A DNA stretch of 64,000 bases from contig DYEA01000009.1 of assembly GCA_020725885.1 (NCBI GenBank), positions 1 to 64,000 on the forward strand, read 5' to 3'. A program made the position numbers and the translations under genes. The notes beneath the pieces were generated by a model, which was not told the DNA's origin, searched no databases, and worked only from the letters and a program-made list of their open reading frames with translations. Origin of the DNA: Slackia sp. Lineage in GTDB: Bacteria; Actinomycetota; Coriobacteriia; Anaerosomatales; Anaerosomataceae. Below are positions 1 to 9,670 of the stretch, in pieces; the first letter of the stretch is position 1; each line of letters starts with the position of its first letter.

Positions 1-346
<346 letters not shown>

Positions 347-577
347 AGATGTCACAGGCATTCGCCTGCGTTCTACGAAGCGTGGACCTGGCTGGTCCGG
401 ACGGCCCACCTTCGCCGGTCAAAGGAGCCCGACGTGGTTTGGGCCTTGGTTCGGTCGCACCGGTTTGGCCTGTTGACTGACCCTCTCGGTTCGACGGGAT
501 CCATGCGGTCCGACAAGCGGACCTTACTGGCTTCATCACAGTATCCGGTTTTCAAGGTTCAGGCGCAGCGACGCGAT
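347..577 (-). other. rRNA operon leader (non-coding)
   Basis: This is the stretch between the proximal rRNA promoter and the 16S 5' end, and I see no believable protein gene in it. It contains a small perfect hairpin (arms 507-512 and 518-523). A segment near 545-562 reads TTGAAAACCGGATAC on the minus strand and resembles the sequence often found in rRNA leaders close to antitermination boxA-type elements. Its role in processing or antitermination is inference. Confidence 0.5.
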
Positions 578-606
578 ACATTACGCATTGCTCGCCCCGC
601 TGTCAA
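578..606 (-). promoter_or_regulatory. rRNA promoter P2 (proximal)
   Basis: On the minus strand there is TTGACA (606-601), a 17-nt spacer, and TAATGT (583-578). This near-consensus sigma-70-type promoter points at the 16S gene about 230 nt downstream. It is the strongest promoter-like sequence in the window. Confidence 0.8.
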
Positions 607-792
607 CGCTTCTTTTCGACCTTTTTGGCTTCTCGAAAAGCCCCTCGAGGGACGCGAAACGCCTCCGATTCCGGAGGCGCTGGATGAGCGGGCAGGCGTG
701 CAGCCTGCTTGCGATCCCGCTATCCGATTGGCCTCGCCCTCACGTGGCTTTTCAAGACCGCGCTCCACTCGGTCGGTAGAAGCAGCCCCGTT

Positions 793-821
793 ACTCTAGC
801 ACCGCAGGACCCGGTGTGCAA
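793..821 (-). promoter_or_regulatory. rRNA promoter P1 (distal)
   Basis: The minus strand has TTGCAC (821-816), a 17-nt spacer and TAGAGT (798-793), pointing at the same rRNA operon and lying between it and the end of tyrS. It is about 215 nt upstream of P2. Tandem promoters are common for rRNA operons. The assignment rests on box matches only. Confidence 0.6.
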
Positions 822-828
822 GAGGAAC

Positions 829-854
829 CTCGGGGCGTTGGTTTGATACCCGAG
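829..854 (-). terminator. weak terminator-like hairpin after tyrS
   Basis: Just after the tyrS stop, the arms CTCGGG (minus strand 854-849) and CCCGAG (834-829) can pair across a loop of about 14 nt, followed by a modest T-rich run (TTCCTCTT). The stem is short and the loop long, so this is a weak candidate intrinsic terminator. It would separate tyrS transcription from rRNA promoter P1. Confidence 0.35.
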
Positions 855-865
855 ACGCCAAGTGC

Positions 866-2110
866 CTAAACGTCGTGCCGCCTCGCGCGCACGCGCGCGA
901 ACCTTCTCTTGCCGACTTGCAGAATGGCTCCGTCAACGTCTGAAGCCGGCACGTCGTATGTCTTCGGCGCCACCACCGTCCCTGAGATGCGGACGCCGCC
1001 CTGGTCGATCATCCGCCGTCCTTCGGCGTTCGATACGACGAGTCCAACGCTGCTGAGCAGTGCGGGCAGGTGCACCGTCTCTCCCATCTCGACGACGTGT
1101 TCGTCGACGTCCTCGGGCACTCGATGCTCCTTGAACACGCGGTCGAACGCGGCTTCCGCTTCTGCCGCAGCCTCCGCGGAGTGGTACAGCGCGACGATCT
1201 CGCGCGCGAGCCGGCGCTTCGCAGCGTTCGGGTGCTCGAGCCCTGCCGCAAGCCGCGCCTCGAGCTCGTCGATCTCGCTCACCGGCACGGCCGTGCACAA
1301 GCGGTAGTACTTGATCATGATCTCGTCGGGTATCGACATTATCTTGCCGAACATCTCGGACGGGTCTTCCGTAAGCCCGACGTAGTTGCCGTAGCTCTTG
1401 CTCATCTTCTGGACACCGTCCGTGCCTTCGAGCAACGGCAGCGTCAGGCAGACCTGCGGCTCCATGCCAAGGCGCTCCATGAGGTCGCGGCCGGCAAGGA
1501 GGTTGAAGAGCTGGTCGGTGCCCCCGATCTCGACGTCTGCCCGGATCGCGACCGAGTCGTACGCCTGCGCCACCGGATACAGAAGCTCGTGCAGGGAGAT
1601 GCCGACTCCGTCGCGGTACCGCTTCTGGAAATCGTCGCGCTCGAGGATGCGAGCCACGGTGAACTGGCTCGTCAGGCGGAGCAGGTCTTCGAACCTGAGA
1701 GGCGCGAGCCACTCGGAGTTCCGGCGCATCTCGGTGCGTTCGGGGTCGAGGACTTTGAACGCCTGCTCGATGTAGGTCGCAGCATTCGCCTCGACCTCCT
1801 CGCGCGTCAGCGGCGGACGCGTCGTGTTGCGGCCAGAGGGGTCGCCGATGAGCGCCGTGAAGTCGCCGATGATGAGCACAACGGTGTGGCCGAGGTCCTG
1901 GAACTGCCGGAGCTTGCGCAGCGGGACGGCGTGCCCGAGGTGCAGGTCGGGAGCGGTCGGGTCGACGCCGAGCTTCACGCGAAGCGGCCTGCCCGTCGCA
2001 AGCTTGCGGAGAAGATCGTCTTCGGGCACGAGGTCCGCGATCCCGCTCTTGATCACGTGCAGCTGTGCAGTGGCGTCCAATTCGCACGTCCTCCGCGCAT
2101 CGTCGTACAC
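866..2110 (-). CDS. tyrS: tyrosyl-tRNA synthetase (TyrS2/TyrZ type)
   Basis: Charges tRNA-Tyr with tyrosine in the cytoplasm. The 414-aa product has the class I signature HLGH at residues 57-60 and an intact KMSKS loop near residue 240. Its C-terminus is an S4-like RNA-binding domain (around residues 345-405). The KMSKS form and overall length fit the TyrS2/TyrZ subgroup rather than E. coli TyrS. The GTG at 2110 has AGGA 5 nt upstream. An in-frame TTG at 2080 has a stronger Shine-Dalgarno (GGAGG, 9 nt away) and could be the true start, removing 10 residues. It is divergent from the PBP gene at 2231 and lies immediately upstream of the rRNA promoters. I see no T-box leader here. Confidence 0.93.
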   Translation of the reverse strand: MYDDARRTCELDATAQLHVIKSGIADLVPEDDLLRKLATGRPLRVKLGVDPTAPDLHLGHAVPLRKLRQFQDLGHTVVLIIGDFTALIGDPSGRNTTRPPLTREEVEANAATYIEQAFKVLDPERTEMRRNSEWLAPLRFEDLLRLTSQFTVARILERDDFQKRYRDGVGISLHELLYPVAQAYDSVAIRADVEIGGTDQLFNLLAGRDLMERLGMEPQVCLTLPLLEGTDGVQKMSKSYGNYVGLTEDPSEMFGKIMSIPDEIMIKYYRLCTAVPVSEIDELEARLAAGLEHPNAAKRRLAREIVALYHSAEAAAEAEAAFDRVFKEHRVPEDVDEHVVEMGETVHLPALLSSVGLVVSNAEGRRMIDQGGVRISGTVVAPKTYDVPASDVDGAILQVGKRRFARVRARRHDV

Positions 2111-2230
2111 GATCGTCCTACAGATGTCGCCCCGGTTGGCTGCCGGGGCGGTCGACCGTCATACTAACACGACGGCGGGCAACCCCCGCGCCGGACACGA
2201 CGAGCCACGACAGGAGCACCACAGCGAGCT

Positions 2231-4852
2231 ATGAGCCCGCGCACAGGCGACACAGGACTCTCCGGCGCTGGCCGGCCGCGGCCGAGGCCGAGGCCGCGCC
2301 GCCGGACGACGGAAGCGACCCGAGGCGGCGCGTACCGCGAACCGAGCTCGCGGGCATCCCGAGCGGCCGGACGCGAGCAGCAGCCTCGAGCGCGCTCCAG
2401 CAGACCCTCGGCTGCACCTCGACGGCGGCAGCGCGGGAACCGCTGGCTCAAGCGGACCGCGGCGCTGCTCGGCATCGTCTCGGCCGCCGCAGTGCTGGCA
2501 GGAGGCATCACCTACGCGGCGATCGCTCGAGAGCTTCCCGACATCGGCGCTCCTCTCAAGGGACGAGACCAGACCACCGTCATCTACGATCGCAACGGCT
2601 CGGTGATCGCGAAGCTCTTCGCGGAGCAGAATCGCACGGACGTCCCTCTCGAGGAGATCCCGGCAGCGTTGAGACAGGCCGTCATCGCCACCGAAGACCA
2701 GCGCTTCTACCAGCACAAAGGCGTCGACCCGCTCGGCATCCTGCGAGCTTTGTGGGTCGACATCACACGACCGAACGTCCTGCACGGCGGCTCGACGATC
2801 ACACAGCAGTACGTGAAGGTCGCCATCGTCACTCCCGAGCGCACGCTCAAGCGCAAGGTCATGGAAGCGATGCTCGCGTACCGCCTGGAGCGCAGGTACT
2901 CGAAAGACCAGATCCTCGCGCTGTACCTGAACACCATCTACTTCGGTCACGGCGCGTACGGCGTAGAGGCGGCCGCGCAAACCTACTTCAACAAGCACGT
3001 CCGCGACCTCGACCTGGCGGAGTGCGCCATGCTTGCCGGAGTGATCAAGTCGCCGGGTCGCTACTCCCCCATCATCGACCCGACCGCAGCGAAGCAGCGC
3101 CGTGCGACGGTGCTGTCGCAGATGGTCGACCTGGGATTCATCTCGAAGCAGGAGGCAGACGACGCCGCCGCCTCTGAGATCGCGCTCGCCCCGCGCAAGG
3201 CCTCCAGCGCAGTCGCGCCGTACTTCGTCGAGTACGTCAAGCAACTCCTCACCGAGCAGTACGGCGCCGACATGGTGTACCGCGGCGGGCTGACGGTGAA
3301 GACGACGCTTGACCTCAAGGCGCAGAAGGCGGCCGAAACGGCCATCCGCTCGACGCTCGACCGCAAAGGCGACCCGTCTGCGGCCCTCGTCGCGATCGAA
3401 CCAGCCACCGGCGAGATCCGCGCGATGGTCGGCGGCCGCGACTTCGCGACCCAGCAGTTCAACGTGGCTGTCCAGGGGCTCCGGCAGCCGGGCTCCGCAT
3501 TCAAGCCCTTCGTCCTGGTGGCTGCGCTCGCCGAGGGCGTCTCCCCCGAACAGACCTACGAGTGCGGTCCGCGGACCTTCTCGCTTCCGAACGGCCAGAC
3601 CTGGAAGGTCACCGGCGCACCCGGCGGCCGCAAAGGGCCGATGCGGTTGCGTGAGGCGACCGAGAAGTCCGTGAACTCGGTCTACGCGGCTCTCGTGCTC
3701 GACGTCGGCGCCGACAAGGTGGCCGAGACCGCGAAGGCCATGGGAGTCACGACGCCGATCAAGCCCGTGCCGGCGATCGCCCTGGGCGGCCTGGACACGG
3801 GCGTGAGCCCCTTGGAGATGGCCGCCGCGTACGGCACCCTCGCAAACGGCGGCGTCCTCGTCGAACCTCACGCGATCCTCGAGGTCACGGATGCGAAGGG
3901 CAGCCGCCTGGCCTCCGCCAAACCCGCCTCCTCCCGCGCGATCCCGGCGGAGGTCGCGTACCTGGCGACCGACATCCTTAAAGGCGTCATCTCCAAGGGC
4001 ACGGGCACGGCCGCCCGCATCGGTCGCCCGGCCGCCGGCAAGACGGGGACCACGCAGCAGTACCGCGACGCATGGTTCGTCGGGTACACGCCGGATCTGG
4101 TCGCATCGGTGTGGGTCGGTTACCCGGACGCCCAGCGCGAGATGCTCTCGGTGCACGGCCGCAAGGTCACCGGCGGTTCGTTCCCCGCGGAGATCTGGGC
4201 CTCGTTCATGAAAGCCACGCTCAAGGGCACGCCAGAGCGGGACTTCACCAAGCCCGAGGGCCTGAAGAATGCATCGATCTGCCTGCAGTCCGGTCAGCTT
4301 GCGAGCGAGTACTGCACCCAGACGGCCCAGGCCCTGTTCCTCGCCGGCCGCCTGCCTGAGAAGTGCACGATCCACACCGCACCGGCTGAGATCGAGGTCC
4401 CGAACCTCATCGGCATGGCGAAAGAAGAGGCTCTCGCGCTCCTCAAGAAGCTCATGCTGCTGTTCAAAGTCGTCGAGCGCCCGAACGATTCCGTGCCCGT
4501 CGGCATCGTGTTCGACCAGAACCCGAAGGCAGGCAGCGTGGGCACCACCCAGACCGTCGTCACAATCGTCGTGTCGAAGGGCGCTCCGCCCAACCAACCT
4601 CCGCAACCAGCCTTCACCGTGACGCCAGCCAACCCGCGCGCGGGCGAGACGATCACGTTCGACGCGTCCGCATCGACCGATGACGGAACCATCGTCACCT
4701 ACGCGTGGGAGTTCGGCGACGGTAGCCCGATCGCCAACGGCAAAGTCGTGCAGCACGCATACACGGCGCCCGGGACCTACACAGTGACGCTGTGGGTCAC
4801 CGACGATCGGGGCGTCGCGCAGAGCAAGACGACCACGGTGCAAGTCAGGTGA
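2231..4852 (+). CDS. class A penicillin-binding protein with PASTA and C-terminal PKD domains
   Basis: Bifunctional peptidoglycan glycosyltransferase/transpeptidase anchored in the cytoplasmic membrane. The N-terminus (about 70 residues) is Arg/Pro-rich and cytosolic, then one membrane helix (about 76-97). A GT51 domain carries the catalytic Glu in EDQRFYQHKG (about residue 155). The transpeptidase domain has SAFK (about 421), SVN (about 480) and KTGTT (about 604). A PASTA domain follows (about 720-785), and the last 80 residues are a PKD-like Ig fold ending in repeats typical of PKD (WEFGDGS, GTYTVTLWVTD). The PKD tail is unusual for this family. A paralogue without PKD lies at 7406. An AGGAG lies 14 nt before the ATG, so the start is less certain than the family call. 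Confidence 0.92.
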   Translation: MSPRTGDTGLSGAGRPRPRPRPRRRTTEATRGGAYREPSSRASRAAGREQQPRARSSRPSAAPRRRQRGNRWLKRTAALLGIVSAAAVLAGGITYAAIARELPDIGAPLKGRDQTTVIYDRNGSVIAKLFAEQNRTDVPLEEIPAALRQAVIATEDQRFYQHKGVDPLGILRALWVDITRPNVLHGGSTITQQYVKVAIVTPERTLKRKVMEAMLAYRLERRYSKDQILALYLNTIYFGHGAYGVEAAAQTYFNKHVRDLDLAECAMLAGVIKSPGRYSPIIDPTAAKQRRATVLSQMVDLGFISKQEADDAAASEIALAPRKASSAVAPYFVEYVKQLLTEQYGADMVYRGGLTVKTTLDLKAQKAAETAIRSTLDRKGDPSAALVAIEPATGEIRAMVGGRDFATQQFNVAVQGLRQPGSAFKPFVLVAALAEGVSPEQTYECGPRTFSLPNGQTWKVTGAPGGRKGPMRLREATEKSVNSVYAALVLDVGADKVAETAKAMGVTTPIKPVPAIALGGLDTGVSPLEMAAAYGTLANGGVLVEPHAILEVTDAKGSRLASAKPASSRAIPAEVAYLATDILKGVISKGTGTAARIGRPAAGKTGTTQQYRDAWFVGYTPDLVASVWVGYPDAQREMLSVHGRKVTGGSFPAEIWASFMKATLKGTPERDFTKPEGLKNASICLQSGQLASEYCTQTAQALFLAGRLPEKCTIHTAPAEIEVPNLIGMAKEEALALLKKLMLLFKVVERPNDSVPVGIVFDQNPKAGSVGTTQTVVTIVVSKGAPPNQPPQPAFTVTPANPRAGETITFDASASTDDGTIVTYAWEFGDGSPIANGKVVQHAYTAPGTYTVTLWVTDDRGVAQSKTTTVQVR

Positions 4853-4870
4853 GCTGCTGACCGTGGCCGG

Positions 4871-7270
4871 TCACGTGATACGGCGGTAGTAGTGGCCCGT
4901 CGTCGCCTGCGCGAACAGGGGCGGGACGCGATCTGAGCCGTCCACAACCGCCCGAAGCGCCGATACGACCCGGCGGACCTCGTCTCCCTGCTCCACGCTC
5001 GCGTCGAACCGCACGGCGCTCGCCCCGCTCTCGACGATCTCGCCGATGACGCGCGACAGGTCGAGCGGCACGGCGTTGTACAGGTGCGTCCGGCCGCCTG
5101 AATCGACGACGAGCGGGAACTCGTAGCCCTTCCTGTCTTTCAGCACCACGGCCCGGCGACGCGTCGGACACGCATCGCACGAGGAGCCGCAGCGGCCAGC
5201 AGCCTGGATCACGCAGTGCTCGGCCACCATGAGCTCGAGGCGGCCAGCGACGAGAACCCCGGTTTGCGCCGGCGCGCGCCTCGCGGTCGTCGCGAGAAGC
5301 GCTCCGGGCAGCTCCGGCGACAGCCATACGCGCGCCGCTCCGAGGTCCGCGAGCGCAGCGACGCTCCACGGGTTGACCGCGTTGAGCGGCCAGTCCGCCT
5401 CGACCCGGCAACCAGCGTCAGCCAGAGCCGCAAGAAGACCGAGCGTCGCCGCCATGGAGCGCTCCGGCACGCCGTCCGCAAGCCACGCTCCGGGCACGTC
5501 ATCTTGCGGGGTGACGCGCGGGAAGGCAGGCCACGTCCCCGCCGGAAGCGTCGCGAGGTCGTCTGGGCGGGTGACGCGGACGAACACCGCGTCAGCGCCC
5601 GCTTCGAGCGCTCGCTGCGCCTGCTCGGCGCTCCAGACGACCGCGACGAGCTCCGGCGGCCCGGCCGGGCGCCCGACAGGTTGCAGATGCGGGACCGCCG
5701 GGTGCGCCTGGACCCGATCGCGCCACGGGCGAAGACGGGCCTCGTCGAGCGCCGCGAGCGCTTCTCGTCGCAGCCGGTGCAGCACTGAGAATCCGATCCC
5801 CGCCCCGGGGTCGAGGTCGATCGACCACGAGCCGGCGCGATAGCCGCTCCCGCCCATCCTGCCGACATGCTCGACGACGTCCTCGACCGTCACTGCTCGC
5901 GTGCGCGCGGGCTCGACGACCGACCCTTCGGCCGATGCCTCGTGCTCGCCGAGCCGGACGGTGATGCGCGCGGGCTCGCCGATGCGCAACCCGACAAGGA
6001 CCTGGACCTCCGCTGCTCGCAGGTCGACGGCGCTTGCCGGCTCGAAGGTGCGGCGTGCGGCGGCGGCGAGCGCCGCGTTCGAGACCCGGAACACCCGGTC
6101 TCCCTCGGCCACGGGCGCCTCGACAGCGATCCGGACGCGCTGGCCAGCAGCGGCCGCCTGCACGGCGTTCGGGCCTGCGAAGATGCGTCCGACGCGCTGG
6201 GCGTGCCGTCCGCGGGCGGTCCAGAACTCGATGGTGTCGTCCGCGTGCAAATCGCGGTCCAGGACGACCGTCGCGAAGCCGCCCGCCGCCTCCACGACCC
6301 GGCCGATAGGCACCCCCCGGTTGTTCGGCCGCGTGTATGACATCATGTCGTTGCCCGAACGCCCATCCAGATACGCGTCCGTGAAGCCTCTGCTGAACGC
6401 CTCTTCAAGCATCGAGAGCTCGGATGGCAGCACTGCCCACCGCTCTGGGTCTTCCGCGAACCGGTCCAGCGCCGCGCGGTAGGCTGCCGTCACGATCGCC
6501 ACGTACTCTGGAGCCTTCGCCCGGCCCTCGATCTTGAGCGCCGAAACGCCCGCGCGGACGAGGTCAGGAAGCCGCTCGATGGCCGCGAGGTCTTTCGGCG
6601 AGAGCAGGTGCTTGCCCGGAGTCTTCGCCTGGACGCCGTCGATGAGCAGGTCGTACGGAAGGCGGCACGGCTGGGCGCACATGCCGCGGTTTGCCGAGCG
6701 GCCGCCGACCGCGGAGGACAGCAGGCACTGACCTGAGTACGAGAAGCACAGCGCGCCGTGAACGAACGTCTCGACCTCGACCGTGCTGCTGTGAGCGATG
6801 GCAGCGATGCGCGCGAGCGGCGTCTCGCGAGCGAGCGTCACGCGCGAGAAGCCAAGGCGCTCCAGCTGTCTGACGGTCGCGGAATCGTGCGCATCGATCT
6901 GCGTGGAGGCGTGCAGGCGCACGTGAGGCAGCTGCTCGCGGATGATCCGGGCCAAGCCGACGTCTTGGACGATGACTGCGTCCACCCCTGCGGCCCATGC
7001 GTCGGCGACGGTGGCCAGGGCGTCCGGCGCCTCGTCCGGCAGCACGAGCACGTTGGCAGTCAGGTAGACCTTCGCTCCCCGCAGATGCGCGAAATCGCAG
7101 GCCCACGACAGCCCCTCGAGGTCGAAGTTCTCCGCGCCCCGGCGGGCGTTGAACGAGCGAAGCCCGAGGTAGACCGCATCCGCCCCGTTGTTGACGGCGG
7201 CGACGAGCGCCTTCCGGCCTCCAGCGGGGGCAAGGAGCTCAGGGATCTGTGGCTTCGGGCGAGAGGGCAT
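4871..7270 (-). CDS. U32 peptidase-family protein with DUF3656 (RlhA-like 23S rRNA hydroxylation protein)
   Basis: A 799-aa protein of the collagenase-like U32 family. The N-terminal barrel begins with ELLAPAGG and has HASTQ and FVHGALC motifs. It contains the family's conserved cysteines (CFSYSGQC, then GMCAQPCR), which in characterised members bind an iron-sulfur cluster. A long DUF3656-type middle region and a second Cys cluster near the C-terminus (CGSSCDACP) match the long U32 architecture. E. coli RlhA, which hydroxylates C2501 of 23S rRNA, has this layout, so rRNA modification is more likely than proteolysis; this is inference from architecture. The ATG at 7270 is the first methionine before the conserved start; no strong Shine-Dalgarno precedes it. 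It is convergent with the upstream PBP gene (18-bp gap). Confidence 0.85.
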   Translation of the reverse strand: MPSRPKPQIPELLAPAGGRKALVAAVNNGADAVYLGLRSFNARRGAENFDLEGLSWACDFAHLRGAKVYLTANVLVLPDEAPDALATVADAWAAGVDAVIVQDVGLARIIREQLPHVRLHASTQIDAHDSATVRQLERLGFSRVTLARETPLARIAAIAHSSTVEVETFVHGALCFSYSGQCLLSSAVGGRSANRGMCAQPCRLPYDLLIDGVQAKTPGKHLLSPKDLAAIERLPDLVRAGVSALKIEGRAKAPEYVAIVTAAYRAALDRFAEDPERWAVLPSELSMLEEAFSRGFTDAYLDGRSGNDMMSYTRPNNRGVPIGRVVEAAGGFATVVLDRDLHADDTIEFWTARGRHAQRVGRIFAGPNAVQAAAAGQRVRIAVEAPVAEGDRVFRVSNAALAAAARRTFEPASAVDLRAAEVQVLVGLRIGEPARITVRLGEHEASAEGSVVEPARTRAVTVEDVVEHVGRMGGSGYRAGSWSIDLDPGAGIGFSVLHRLRREALAALDEARLRPWRDRVQAHPAVPHLQPVGRPAGPPELVAVVWSAEQAQRALEAGADAVFVRVTRPDDLATLPAGTWPAFPRVTPQDDVPGAWLADGVPERSMAATLGLLAALADAGCRVEADWPLNAVNPWSVAALADLGAARVWLSPELPGALLATTARRAPAQTGVLVAGRLELMVAEHCVIQAAGRCGSSCDACPTRRRAVVLKDRKGYEFPLVVDSGGRTHLYNAVPLDLSRVIGEIVESGASAVRFDASVEQGDEVRRVVSALRAVVDGSDRVPPLFAQATTGHYYRRIT

Positions 7271-7405
7271 CGGTTTCGTTCCGGTTTCGACTTGGCCGGC
7301 CACGCGCGATGCGGGCCTGTATGCGGGTATGGTACTCGAATGCCGCCGCACGAACTGGCAGCTGCGGCGCTTTCCAGTCACAATGTTCCTGAAGAAAGGA
7401 GACCG

Positions 7406-9613
7406 ATGACGCGCAGGGCGCGGATACGCCGCCGCTCGCGACACGCGGCAGCACGAGTGATGCTGACCGTGGTCGCATCGGCCGCTGCGATGGTCCTGTT
7501 CACCGGCACCATCGCGGCAGCAGCCGGCTCCGCGCTGATCGGTTCGTGGCTCAAGGACCTTCCGAGCATCGACGACAAGAGCGCCTTTGCCGTCGCCCAG
7601 ACGACGCGCATCTACTCGGCTGACGGGAAGCTCCTCGCGAACCTGTACCTCGAGAACCGCCAGGTGGTTCCGCTCACGAAGATCTCGCCGCACCTCCAGA
7701 AGGCCATCATCGCCGTCGAGGACGAGCGGTTCTGGACCCACAAAGGGTTCGACACGATCGGCATCGTCAGGGCGGCCATTACCAACCTCAGGGCCGGTGG
7801 CGTGCAAGAGGGCGCGTCTACCATCACGCAGCAGATCGTGCGCAACACCGTGCTCGCCGACGAGCGCTTCGACATCTCGCTCAAGCGCAAGGTCCGGGAG
7901 GCGTACCTCGCCTACGAGCTCGAGAAGCGCATGTCGAAGACGGACATCTTGAGCATGTATCTGAACACGGTGTACTTCGGCGAGGGCGCGTACGGGGCCG
8001 AGTCCGCCGCGCTCACCTTTTTCGGCAAGCACGCTTCCGACCTCACGATCGCCGAGGCGGCGCTGCTCGCGGGACTCCCGCAGGGCCCCAGCAGGCTCAA
8101 CCCGTACGACAACCCCGATGCGGCGTTCGCACGGCGCCAGTGGGTGCTCAAACGGATGGCCGAGACTGGCGCCATCACGGCAGCCGAGTACGAGGCGGCC
8201 AAGGAGGAGCCTATCACGCTCAAGCGCGCGCCGCAGGTAGCGGAGACGGGCGTGTACCAGGCGCCGTACTTCGTGGCGCACGTCAAGAAGGTTCTGCAGG
8301 AGAAGTACGGCACGGCGCTGGTGTTCAAGGGCGGCTTGACGGTGTACACCACGCTCGACACCCGGATGCAGAGCATCGCTGAGAATGCGGTGCGCGGCGT
8401 GCTCGACCGGCCCGACGACCCCGATGCCGCTCTCGTGGCCATCGACCCCAACAACGGGCACATCAAAGCGCTCGTAGGCGGCAAGGACTGGGAGACCAAC
8501 AAGTTCAACTTCGCGACGCAGGCCCACCGGCAAGCGGGCTCGGCCTTCAAGGTCTTCACTCTCGTCACCGCGCTCGAAGAAGGGATGCCGCCGCACCGCA
8601 AGCTGGACTCGTCGTCGCCGGCCGTCATCCAGACCGGCGGGAAGCCGTGGGTCGTCAACAACGCGGAAGGCCACGGCAGGGGCTACATCACGCTGCAAGC
8701 CGCAACGGTCGGCTCCGTCAACACCTGCTACGCGCGGCTCATCAAGGAACTCGGAGCGGAGAAGGTCGTCAAGACGGCCAAGCGCATGGGCATCCGCAGC
8801 CCTCTGAGACCGTACCTGTCTATCACGCTCGGAACGCAAGGCGTGACGCCGCTCGAGATGGCATCGGCGTTCGGCACGCTCGCCGCGAACGGACGGCACT
8901 ACCCGCCCATCGCCGTGACGAAGATCAAAGACGCGAGCGGCAAGACGATCTTCGAAGCGAAGCCGGAGGCCGAGCAGGCCATCAGCCACTCGGTCGCCTA
9001 CGCCGCGACGAAGATCCTCAAGGGCGTCATCACGAGCGGCACCGCGACGCGGGCCCGGATCGGACGCCCGGCGGCAGGCAAGACGGGCACGACGCAGGAC
9101 TACCGCGACGCGTGGTTCGTGGGCTACACGCCCGAACTGGCCTGCTCCGTGTGGATGGGCTACACGCCTGAGCGTCCGATGCGCAACGTGCACGGCCGCC
9201 GGGTGTTCGGCGGCACCTTCCCCGCCCAGATCTGGCACGACTTCATGATCGAAGCGCTCAAGGGCCGGCCGGCGCGCGACTTCGCTCCTGCCCCCGCCCC
9301 CAAGTACACGTGGAAGAAGGAGTGGGACGTCCCGGACACCAAGGTCCCGGGCGTCGTCGGCATGACCGAGGCTGCTGCCGTCAAGGCGCTCGAAGACGCG
9401 AAGTTCGTGGTGGAGGTGGCGTACGCGTACAGCGCCACCGTCCCGAAAGGATCGGTCATCTCCCAGACTCCTGCCGCCGGGACGAAGCTCGCGCCCGGAG
9501 AGACGGTCACGATCGTCGTGAGCAAGGGGCCGGACCCGAACGCGCCGCCTCCGCCGCCTCCGCCGCCTCCGCCTCCGCCGACCGGCACTCCTGAGCCGAC
9601 GGCCACGCCGTAA
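7406..9613 (+). CDS. class A penicillin-binding protein with PASTA domain
   Basis: A 735-aa murein polymerase/cross-linking enzyme. A short basic N-terminus precedes a single membrane helix (about residues 15-45). The GT51 domain has EDERFWTHKG (catalytic Glu near residue 104). The transpeptidase has SAFK (about 379), SVN and KTGTT (about 559). One PASTA domain (about 645-709) is followed by a run of about a dozen prolines and a PT-rich tail, suggesting a flexible wall-spanning end. The start is the ATG behind AAAGGAG (7395-7401). The frame stays open far upstream because of GC bias, but that part overlaps the opposite-strand U32 gene and is not coding. It is a paralogue of the PBP at 2231, which adds a PKD domain. 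Confidence 0.93.
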   Translation: MTRRARIRRRSRHAAARVMLTVVASAAAMVLFTGTIAAAAGSALIGSWLKDLPSIDDKSAFAVAQTTRIYSADGKLLANLYLENRQVVPLTKISPHLQKAIIAVEDERFWTHKGFDTIGIVRAAITNLRAGGVQEGASTITQQIVRNTVLADERFDISLKRKVREAYLAYELEKRMSKTDILSMYLNTVYFGEGAYGAESAALTFFGKHASDLTIAEAALLAGLPQGPSRLNPYDNPDAAFARRQWVLKRMAETGAITAAEYEAAKEEPITLKRAPQVAETGVYQAPYFVAHVKKVLQEKYGTALVFKGGLTVYTTLDTRMQSIAENAVRGVLDRPDDPDAALVAIDPNNGHIKALVGGKDWETNKFNFATQAHRQAGSAFKVFTLVTALEEGMPPHRKLDSSSPAVIQTGGKPWVVNNAEGHGRGYITLQAATVGSVNTCYARLIKELGAEKVVKTAKRMGIRSPLRPYLSITLGTQGVTPLEMASAFGTLAANGRHYPPIAVTKIKDASGKTIFEAKPEAEQAISHSVAYAATKILKGVITSGTATRARIGRPAAGKTGTTQDYRDAWFVGYTPELACSVWMGYTPERPMRNVHGRRVFGGTFPAQIWHDFMIEALKGRPARDFAPAPAPKYTWKKEWDVPDTKVPGVVGMTEAAAVKALEDAKFVVEVAYAYSATVPKGSVISQTPAAGTKLAPGETVTIVVSKGPDPNAPPPPPPPPPPPPTGTPEPTATP

Positions 9614-9618
9614 GACGA

Positions 9619-9647
9619 CGCCGCCCCCGGAAGTGCCGGGGGCGGCG
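9619..9647. terminator. GC-rich hairpin between convergent genes
   Basis: A perfect 12-bp inverted repeat (arms 9619-9630 and 9636-9647, 5-nt loop) lies just after the PBP stop and before the end of the oppositely oriented NIF3 gene. No T tract follows on either side, so it may work only as a factor-assisted or weak bidirectional terminator for both transcripts. Confidence 0.6.
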
Positions 9648-9670
9648 CTGCGTTCACAGCACACGGGACG

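Noticed and set aside
2159-4843. 894-aa minus-strand frame opposite the first PBP gene
   Set aside because: It mirrors a clearly conserved PBP with all catalytic motifs; the frame itself shows no domain.
9540-9590. Simple-sequence repeat of GCCTCC units
   Set aside because: It encodes the poly-proline tail of the second PBP; a coding low-complexity stretch rather than a separate element.
7271-9664. Continuation of the U32 reading frame upstream on the minus strand, giving a protein of nearly 1600 aa
   Set aside because: The extension is the antisense shadow of the PBP gene at 7406; it is Arg/His-rich, low in complexity, and has no family similarity. It stays open because of GC bias at third positions.
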